A DNA stretch of 23,541 nucleotides. Origin: Polymyxa betae. Lineage: Eukaryota > Endomyxa > Phytomyxea > Plasmodiophorida > Plasmodiophoridae. Position 1 is the stretch's first letter; every line of letters begins with the position of its first letter. The stretch covers positions 1 to 23,541 of the forward strand of contig RBZT01000238.1 in the NCBI GenBank assembly GCA_003693705.1, read 5' to 3'. Made by a program: the position numbers and the translations under genes. The notes beneath the pieces are model-generated. The model worked only from the letters and a program-made list of their open reading frames with translations. It was not told the DNA's origin and ran no database searches. Positions 17,829 to 23,541 of the stretch are shown here, piece after piece.

Positions 17829-18088
17829 GCTTCGTCAACGTTGAAACCCTAAGGTTCAAGGAACCCACATTATCGGTGACGAAATGACAAGCAAATAACC
17901 AGTTTTAGACGAAACTGTGTATCTATGAACCCGATTGTATGTGCAATATCTCAGCTCAGAATCGATTTTTCTCATTCTCGCTCGTGTCTTTGACATGCCT
18001 TTCACCGTTAAAACGAAAAAGCTTCAGGAACCCATACACTCGGTCCTCTTATGGAGCGTTGATAACCTGTTTTAGGGGAAATTGTATA
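17829..18088. repeat. Second diverged direct repeat, units about 168 bp apart
   Basis: 17829-17922 and 17997-18088 share AAGCTTC or a similar block, CAAGGAACCCA or CAGGAACCCA, TCGGT, and AACC(A/T)GTTTTAG with GAAA(C/T)TGT after it. Continues the repeat pattern that starts at 17484. No gene. Confidence 0.5.
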
Positions 18089-18208
18089 ACAAACAGCCAG
18101 TTGTTGCACCCCGGAACCTTGAGTGCCGTGAGTTCTGTATTCCCGGGTGGGAAATTATTCCTTTGTATCCGATCGATCGACAATTCGAGCTAGTTCCGGA
18201 GACTACAC

Positions 18209-18588
18209 TGTCAATTTTTAATGAACTCTCTACATTGTAAACTGCAACCACTGCTGGAGTGCTGTCTCATGGACCTCAGAACGCATTGGGCGAGTCTCTG
18301 ACATTCGAACCAATGGTTGGTTTCAAGAACCTAGCGACCAATAAATAGGGTTAGATGGGAGCGCAGGGACGGGGACTAAAACTAGAGTAGGCTTGGGACA
18401 GGGACAAGGGAACATCACGAATTCGAAAGGCAGGATTCGGTTCAAGCGTTTGTTGAACGAACTGAAGATCAGTTCGTCCTTCCTGGGCTTTCTTTATTAG
18501 CAGATTTCAGTCACACACTGGGTAGATAAACTATCGAGGTTAACTCCTACTGTTACTGGGCCGCTCCATCGGGGCACCGATACTGACA
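18209..18588 (-). repeat. 3' LTR of gypsy 2 (about 380 bp)
   Basis: On the minus strand the LTR begins TGTCAGTATCGGTGCCCCGA at 18588, directly after the polypurine tract. Its end is inferred at 18209 where minus-strand ATTGACA nearly mirrors the TGTCAGT start. AATAAA (plus-strand TTTATT at 18493-18498) is a likely polyadenylation signal. A G-rich part (plus strand 18361-18412) has repeated GGGAC. The left boundary is less sure than the right. Confidence 0.5.
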
Positions 18589-18603
18589 TTATCCCCCCTT
18601 TTT
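18589..18603 (-). promoter_or_regulatory. Polypurine tract of gypsy 2
   Basis: On the minus strand AAAAAGGGGGGATAA precedes the LTR start TGTCAG. It is the likely plus-strand primer site and fixes the LTR edge. Confidence 0.75.
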
Positions 18604-18639
18604 GGCCCTGTCCCTGGCTTGGCTGGATTGTGAGAGTGA

Positions 18640-19890
18640 ATATTCCGATTCCTGCTTTTAATGCTTCTGTTGCGGAACCGCCGAACTGTGATACTGGTTC
18701 CCAAGTGCGGTCGTCAACATTATATCCTTTTTAATGAATTAAGAATTGTAGCTGGCTCCGGTAGTACCGTGAATCAATAATAGATTCTACTTAGGTTGCT
18801 AATCTAAATTCAAGATGACCGGTCGTGGAGATGGTTGCGTGCGACCGGGAACAACATTGCGGATGTACGGCTCGATGAGTGAAGTGTGGAACACCGGGTG
18901 AAGACGTGATCCTTCCGGCAGGTCCAATTCATAGTTTACGGGAGTAAAGGCCCGCTTAATGAAAAAAGGTTACAACTGTCGTTCGGACAGTTTCTCGCAA
19001 GGCTGCCTCGATTCCAGGTCTCCACGCCGTTAACCCGACAAGGTCGCCGGACGGCAGGCGGGGTGAGGCTGGCGTCGCTTGTCAGCATATGTTTTATAAC
19101 TGCTAACGGCGTCCTTCAGGCTCGTTGAGGCCCGGCGATGGGTTCCCCTTTAAATGATTTAAGAAGTCGGCCGACCCAGGGCTATATAAGTTTGCGACCG
19201 TACTTCAGATATCAAGGCGAGGATGACATAATTCAAGAAGGAAGGGCTAAAGCCCGTCGAGGAATGCACCGAATTGTTGCAAGCGAACTCGGATCGTGCG
19301 ACTCTGTAATGAAACAACGTAAATACTGCTCCAAAGTCTGATGACACGTTCAGTTTGACCATCTGATTGTGGGTGTCGCGACGAAGAGAGGTTTCGCAGA
19401 ATTGGGAGGAGTTGAAGGAGGTATTTCCAAAAATTGTGCGACGAACTGTGGTCTTCGATCTGAAACAATATCGTCTGGTAAACCGTGCAGCTTAAACACT
19501 TTACTGAATACTAATAACGATAAATCAGAGCTCGAACAGGATTCATTGCAAGGCACGAAATGGGCCCTTTTGGTAAACCGGTCTGCCACGAAAAGGATCG
19601 AGTACAATCAAATCCATGGATATTGACTTCCAGGGTCGCGAGGCTACCGGGAGCGGTTGAAGAAGCCCCGAGGGCTTGTGACGAGGGTTTTCTAAACGAG
19701 CTCAGGTATCACACGATCTAACGAAGCTCTCAACCATAGATTCGAACCCTGATTACCAGAATTCCCGAGAAAAACTAAGTTCGTAGGTTTTAACGATCCC
19801 TTTGTGGCCAGCAAGCGGAGTGTCGTGAACAGGCCTGTAAAATCGTTCATCGTTTGGAGTCGTAACGAACAACTTCGCGTCCCTTGCAAT
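18640..19890 (-). pseudogene. Integrase with chromodomain of gypsy 2
   Basis: From right to left: a zinc-binding region (HDTPLAGH near 19825, and RSCDT followed by a stop where the second Cys is expected); PRHKPSGLLQPLPVA and WKSISMDLIV with the first catalytic Asp (about 19615); FVADRFTKRAHFVPC and GLPDDIVSDRRPQFV with the second Asp; SSSRHPQSDGQTERVIR with the catalytic Glu; EFACNNSVHSSTGFSPSFLN; the GPY/F-like C-terminal part NYELDLPEGSRLHPVFH and EPYIRNVVPGR (18826-18960); and a chromodomain beginning VESIIDSRYYRSQLQFLIH (18734-18790) and ending near WEPVSQFGG. These pieces lie in different frames with several stops, so the gene is dead. Confidence 0.88.
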
Positions 19891-20191
19891 ACAGGACTCC
19901 GCCGCCCATTGACAAATCGACCAGATTCTCAGCAGGAAAATTCAAGGAAGAATCTATAGCGGACAACTCTGAATCGACCGAGTCTATAGGCTTAGCGATT
20001 CTCATGCTGTAGATGAAGATCGAAGACGAACAGAATTGGGCGATTGTTGACCGGACCAGACTTATCGGAGTAGTGATCTGCTCGCCGTGATAAAGCGTCC
20101 GGTTCAATTGACTGAGAGCCGGCTCGGCGTTTGCTGTGGAAGGAAAATTCTTGGAGAAAAATGGTCCTGACGACGGTTAAGTAACTCCGTG

Positions 20192-20315
20192 GATGTGAAC
20201 CATTCGAGATTCTTATGGTCACTCCAAACGATAATTTTAGGTATCCGGACGAGGATGTGAACCATTCGAGATTCTTATGGTCACTCCAAACGATAATTTT
20301 AGGTATCCGGACGAG
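20192..20315. repeat. Exact 62-bp tandem duplication
   Basis: The 62-bp unit starting GATGTGAACCATTCGAGATT occurs twice with no mismatch (20192-20253 and 20254-20315). Each unit ends with GGTATCCGGACGAG, which belongs to the inserted sequence, so the duplication came after the insertion. Confidence 0.95.
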
Positions 20316-20659
20316 AGAGCGAGCCACAAGTTAGGCGAACGAGGAACAGATACCGCTATTGACGGCCACGAAGATAATATATGACAAGACACCCCTATGA
20401 AATTTCTGCGGCTAGGTCCGTGGCGCAGTCCGGACCCCAGCCGCCACGAGGGAGGGAGACCAAGCTCTCCCGACCTCTAGACTCTCACTCTTCTATCTCG
20501 CGTGCATTTGCCCCGTAGCCAACCAAGCCTAACCAAAAGGAATTGAATACCGATAAGCCGAGTAGTAAAAAAACAACCGGGGAAAGGGCTGAGAAGATTC
20601 TCGAAACGAACGAGATCTTCGGCCCTTCCGGCCTTTCCACCCAACCGAAGTGAGACACC
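20299..20659 (-). mobile_element. 361-bp insertion in gypsy 2 RNase H, SINE-like
   Basis: It lies between AATT at 20295-20298 and AATT at 20660-20663, splitting conserved RNase H codons. On the minus strand it starts GGTGTCTCACTTCGGTTGGG, which resembles a tRNA 5' half (a GG pair at 18-19, A-box-like), followed by a short GGCC...GGCC stem and GTTTCGAG near position 53-60, a B-box-like site one base too long. These are at roughly tRNA spacing, so a tRNA-derived SINE is the best guess. Against this, the shared target sequence is only 4 bp and no A-tail is seen. It carries no open frame of note. Confidence 0.45.
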
Positions 20660-20964
20660 AATTGGTGTGGTAGCGCTATTTAAATAATGACGCCATGTCT
20701 GGAAAGCTGTCACGATGGCAAGGAGCTCTGTCAAAACTTCGTAATTCAGCTCGGCGGGGGTAAATTTTCTGGAGTAGTAGGCTACTGTGTAATCGCCATC
20801 TGGGTGGTCTGTGAAATGATCGACGCAATGGCGAAATCCGAGTCATCTGCTTCTATAATGATGGGAAGATTAGGGGCGAATGTTGCCAATACTGGAGCAG
20901 ATGTAGACACCTCTTTTAACGTACGAAATGCTTGGTCTGCTGTAAGATCCCAAGTGTCCAATGT

Positions 20965-21180
20965 TTCTTAGGCTTTGCTAATTTTTATCGACAGTTTATT
21001 GCCAATTTCGCGAAGATATACATGCCCCTGTATTCATTGACTAGCTGGACTATCGATTGTCAACAATCGTTCGAAAAACTGAAGAACGCTTTCATTTCCG
21101 CCCCGTCTTAACTACATATGACCCCTCTTTACCCTTTGTTATCGAAACCGATGCTTCTGATTTCGCTTTAGAGCCTGTTC
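20965..21180 (+). pseudogene. Ty3/gypsy reverse transcriptase/RNase H fragment (gypsy 3)
   Basis: The plus strand reads FLGFANFYRQFIANFAKIYM, PLYSLTSWTIDCQQSFEKLK and NAFISAP, then after a 1-base shift near 21110 LTTYDPSLPFVIETDASDFA. This is the reverse transcriptase connection and the start of RNase H of a Ty3/gypsy element. It is cut off at both ends: at left by the head-to-head junction with gypsy 2 near 20960, at right after DFAL (about 21175). It overlaps in content with the start of gypsy 2 but differs in sequence, so it comes from another element. Confidence 0.85.
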
Positions 21181-21707
21181 CAAGTAGAATTTAATTCGAT
21201 GCATTTAATTGCTCCATTTTCAAATCGGTCCCAAGTAAACAAACTTGAATATAGAGCTTCTGGCCAGTCAGATTGCAGCGTTTATTAATAAAATTTCCGC
21301 AAGGTTTTAGGGTTGCTAGTGCTGTCGATATCATCTCCATCGAAATGTCTGGTGACGACCTCAACAGCTCTGAAATAACTGCTATTCTCGCTGATGACCC
21401 AGGACTGCAGACCATTCCTCGGGTTCTCTTTCCTCCAGTAGTTTCTATGCGGTGCCATTAGAAACTCCAAAAAAAACGTCGTGAGAGACCGTTGAAGCCA
21501 AATAATTGAGAAAGTGAAGCCAGCAGGACGGCGGAAATGAACGAAATTCTTTTGGAACAGAAGGCGGTGTTTGCCCTCATCTTCGCCGAAGCTCGTAATA
21601 ATAACGCTGTCCAAGCGGGCTGGTCTCGTGTGACATTGTCAGTTAGTACCCTATGTCAGTCAAATATTTCTGATAAACAGATCAAAGACAAATACTGCTA
21701 TTATTAG
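21181..21707. other. Gene-free stretch
   Basis: No gene is recognisable. A 62-codon plus-strand frame (21273-21461) contains IEMSGDDLNSSEITAILADD, which reads like protein but matches no family I know. The left end of the Tc1/IS630-type element should lie here, but no inverted repeat matching the region after 22953 could be found by eye. Confidence 0.35.
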
Positions 21708-22166
21708 TTGAAGTGGGACAACGCGATAGAAACATTTCGCATTGCGCGGAAGTTCGGAGGCCCCGCCGATAGTAATCGCAACATGAGAGAGAGGCAAGGA
21801 TATGGGTTATTGGCAACACTGGATATTCAGCAAGCATCTGTCAATACAAAGCAGCATGCTGTTTATGCATATTTTTTCTTGGGATTCACGATAGCCCGTA
21901 TTGCCACGATTTATCGAAAGGGAACATCAAGTATATCGCGCTGGATAGAGAGATATAAGACTGATGGTGATCTTTCTCGAAGAGTGTCGAGCGGCTCGAA
22001 CATTAAGTTCTCCCGCGAGCAACGCCAGTGGATCTTTCGGTAGATTATGGACCATCCTTTGTCGTTTCTTGATGAAACAAGGCTCGCTTTCATGCTTTAT
22101 TGGAATCTCAGCATCAGCACCTCAAGCGTCTGGCGTCTAATGCGAGAATCGAATCTCTCGTACAAG

Positions 22167-22213
22167 GTTTGGCCAGGGTATGCTTGGGCCAAACCACTGA
22201 AAAGTCATTCCAG
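22167..22213 (+). other. Intron 1 of the Tc1/IS630-type transposase (47 nt)
   Basis: GTTTGG donor and TTCCAG acceptor. Removal joins SYK to VIERRAMQIS, which restores the protein across the site. The first 8 bases (GTTTGGCC) pair perfectly with GGCCAAAC at 22187-22194. Confidence 0.7.
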
Positions 22214-22370
22214 GTCATCGAGCGTCGCGCTATGCAGATATCTGTAACAGACGTGATAAGATTCTTTCGTGAGCTCACTTCTCTACACTGGACACACGAA
22301 ACCTTGTTTTCTGGACGAAGTCTCCTTTGACAATCGAGGAATGCTTCGACGACGTGGATATGCTGTGAAG

Positions 22371-22421
22371 GTATGTGATTTCGAGTTCGTGGGAGCTTCT
22401 CGCTGGTATCACTGCTAACAG
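22371..22421 (+). other. Intron 2 of the Tc1/IS630-type transposase (51 nt)
   Basis: GTATGT donor, CTAAC branch-like site immediately before the CAG acceptor (CTGCTAACAG). Removal joins RRRGYAVK to GQKLLYRGE in phase. Confidence 0.7.
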
Positions 22422-22982
22422 GGTCAAAAGCTTCTTTATCGTGGAGAGTTTTAACCGAATGCCTCGAATTTCTTTGCTATGCTTCATCGATTGTGATGGA
22501 CTGGAAGAGACTTTCGTTACTGATGGAACCTTCGATCGGAGCCGATTCATTGCATGTTGTCGGGAGTTCGCGCTCTCTGGCAATGTACAGCAGTATCCTG
22601 GCAGACGATTTGTTTGGGTATTGGATGGCGCTCGAATCCATTGTCATCCGAATTTCACATATTACCTCCGATCATTAGGAATAATAACAATATTCCTTCC
22701 TGCTTACTGCCCATTTTTCAACCTTATTGAGTTCTTCTTCGGCTATGTGAAGAAACACATGCGTTGCGTTTATCCTGAAGGCTTCATGGCGCCTAAGGAC
22801 TTGATCAAGATGGTAGCGACATCACTTGCTCGGTTCGAATCATACTCGCTACGTAAAGTGTTCGCGAACTGTGGGTATCGCCCACATGGCGGGTTTAATC
22901 CTGGAGTGGCGTATTCTGATACCCATGATACACAGTCGCTCGGTTTTCAGTAAATCAGGTTTTTAATCATAGCAACCTTCTA

Positions 22983-23541
22983 CTATGCATGGTCGAGATC
23001 CGGCATATTGGGAATATCTCCCAATATTGCCAAACTATCTGGTCTTTCTTCGGGAAGTAAAGCGCTCCTGAGTGCTCTGGCTGTTCTTCGATGACGTTCT
23101 AAATTGCCACGCAGCGCTCTCAGGCGTGAGCAGATCTGCTCCTCGAAATCGTTGACCTGTTGAAGGATATCGTCCAAAATTGCCAAAGAAGTGGTGTTGT
23201 CTTGTCGCAAAGAAGCTATCATAGCATCTCCATCAGTTGGAGAATGTCGGAATAGATGAATGATATCTATCGGGGGTGGCTGGGTGATTAAAGTCGCATG
23301 CCTGTGGGCAGGCTCGGTGGATATTGAGTTCGCCCATATTTGCCAATTGATGCTCTGTGAGACATAGGTAGTGCCCCAACGGTCTCGAAGCTGATTGATG
23401 ATCGACAAAACCACATCATTAGACGCGGCTCCTGCACGGTCAACTGTAGCAGGCTCTAACACAGCGGCTTGAAAATCAGCATAGTGTGCAGCTGTTTGAA
23501 TGTTGATTCCGTATTTGTAGATAAAGAAATCTACTACATGC
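22983..23541 (-). pseudogene. Unrecognised protein, partial, runs off the right edge
   Basis: The minus strand carries a frame from 23480 to 22983 reading AAVLEPATVDRAGAASNDVV, INQLRDRWGTTYVSQSINWQ, PPPIDIIHLFRHSPTDGDA, TTSLAILDDILQQVNDFEEQ, and a basic helix NLERHRRTARALRSALLPEE, ending MPDLDHA. To its right another frame gives HVVDFFIYKYGINIQTAAHY and ADF up to the window edge, so a 1-base frameshift near 23465-23480 splits one protein. The middle-to-end part is helical, perhaps a coiled coil (about 23190-23060). The balanced codon use and long frame argue that it was a real gene until recently. I do not recognise the family; a transposon-encoded accessory protein is possible given the context. 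Confidence 0.5.

Larger units (their letters stand above)
18209..20955 (-). mobile_element. Ty3/gypsy chromovirus 2, minus strand, 5' truncated
   Basis: Read leftward from 20955 the order is RNase H, integrase, chromodomain, polypurine tract and LTR. The element is truncated at 20955, where a plus-strand fragment of another gypsy element begins a few bases later. It is interrupted by a 361-bp foreign insertion (20299-20659) and an exact 62-bp tandem duplication (20192-20315). Sequence motifs are closer to fungal/oomycete chromoviruses with a SRHPQSDGQTE-type integrase than to gypsy 1, so it is a different lineage. Confidence 0.88.
19992..20955 (-). pseudogene. RNase H region of gypsy 2, split by an insertion
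   Basis: Reading leftward: TADQAFRTLKEVSTSAPVLA and IIIEADDSDFAIASIISQ (end of reverse transcriptase and first RNase H Asp region, near 20920-20800), YYSRKFTPAELNYEVL, ELLAIVTAFQTWRHYLNSAT and TPI; then the foreign insertion 20659-20299; then KIIVWSDHKNLEWFT and, after the tandem duplication, the GSQSIEPDALSRRADHY end (about 20090). The junction TPI / IVWSDHKN is exactly where other family members are continuous, which defines the insertion edges. The 62-bp duplication is not a multiple of three and shifts the frame. Not functional. Confidence 0.85.
21783..22953 (+). pseudogene. Tc1/IS630-type transposase (DD34E), two introns
   Basis: Start ATG at 21783 (MRERQGYGLLATLD); the frame is open from 21708. 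A helix-turn-helix (FTIARIATIYRKGTSSISRW) is followed by a TAG at 22041-22043, then HPLSFLDETRLAFMLYWNLS and WRLMRESNLSYK. A 47-nt intron (22167-22213) leads in phase to VIERRAMQISVTDVIRFFRE. After a 1-base shift near 22300 comes FLDEVSFDNRGMLRRRGYAV (first catalytic Asp). A 51-nt intron (22371-22421) leads to KGQKLLYRGE, an extra T near 22450 shifts the frame, then RISLLCFIDCDGLEE, FVWVLDGARIH (second Asp) and LPAYCPFFNLIEFFFGYVKK (Glu, 34 residues later). It ends at TAA 22951-22953. The protein cuts and pastes the element at TA sites. One nonsense and two frameshift changes make this copy inactive. Confidence 0.88.

Noticed and set aside
18300-18330. Primer-binding site (TGGTTCGAATGTC, minus strand) after the gypsy 2 LTR
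   Set aside because: The polypurine tract shows that this is the 3' LTR, so a primer site on its outer side would need another tandem element, for which there is no other sign.
20400-20460. Plus-strand tRNA-like A box (GTGGCGCAGTCCGG) in the insertion
   Set aside because: No matching B box follows at the right distance on the plus strand and it is internal to the insert; the minus-strand head fits the insertion edge better.

Overview
The window looks like transposon-dominated nuclear DNA of a eukaryotic microbe. The pointers are Ty3/gypsy chromoviruses with chromodomains, hAT and pogo/Tigger DNA transposons, a Tc1/IS630-type transposase, and GT-AG introns of about 47-63 nt. The style of the retrotransposon proteins and the very short introns fit an oomycete best, with a fungus or another protist as the alternative. 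This is inference from family resemblance; no species can be named. I found no intact host gene, rRNA, tRNA or CRISPR.

Layout. 1-3106 is the 3' part of a plus-strand Ty3/gypsy chromovirus, broken by stops and frameshifts but ending in a clean 208-bp LTR (2899-3106) preceded by a polypurine tract. 3107-7669 is mostly decayed DNA; it holds two diverged relics of one unrecognised minus-strand gene (about 3114-3843 and 6400-6930) and a 117-codon minus-strand open frame (5311-5665). 7670-8142 carries a pair of diverged LTR-like direct repeats. 8174-10751 is a complete hAT element with terminal inverted repeats and a perfect 8-bp target duplication, its minus-strand transposase broken by several frameshifts. 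Only 88 bp further on, 10840-12963 is a pogo/Tigger-like element with perfect 26-bp terminal inverted repeats; its plus-strand transposase ends in a PCNA-binding (PIP-box-like) motif. 12964-15816 has no recognisable gene but contains diverged direct repeats.

15817-17483 contains an unrecognised open frame and then a split gene with credible short introns whose last part resembles a JmjC/cupin fold; this is the best candidate for a non-transposon gene, although it has stops. 17500-18090 holds more diverged direct repeats. 18209-20955 is a second, minus-strand chromovirus (LTR, chromodomain, integrase, RNase H); its RNase H region is split by a 361-bp SINE-like insertion and then changed by an exact 62-bp tandem duplication. 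It meets a plus-strand fragment of another Ty3/gypsy element head to head near 20960. 21708-22953 is a Tc1/IS630-type DD34E transposase with two short introns. The right end (22983-23541) holds part of an unrecognised minus-strand gene.

The window reads as a layered transposon graveyard rather than a cooperating gene cluster. The points most worth a second look are the PIP box on the pogo-like transposase, the JmjC-like split gene, the intron whose donor site lies in a hairpin, the SINE-like insertion, and the recurring 156-184 bp spacing of diverged direct repeats in the gene-free parts.
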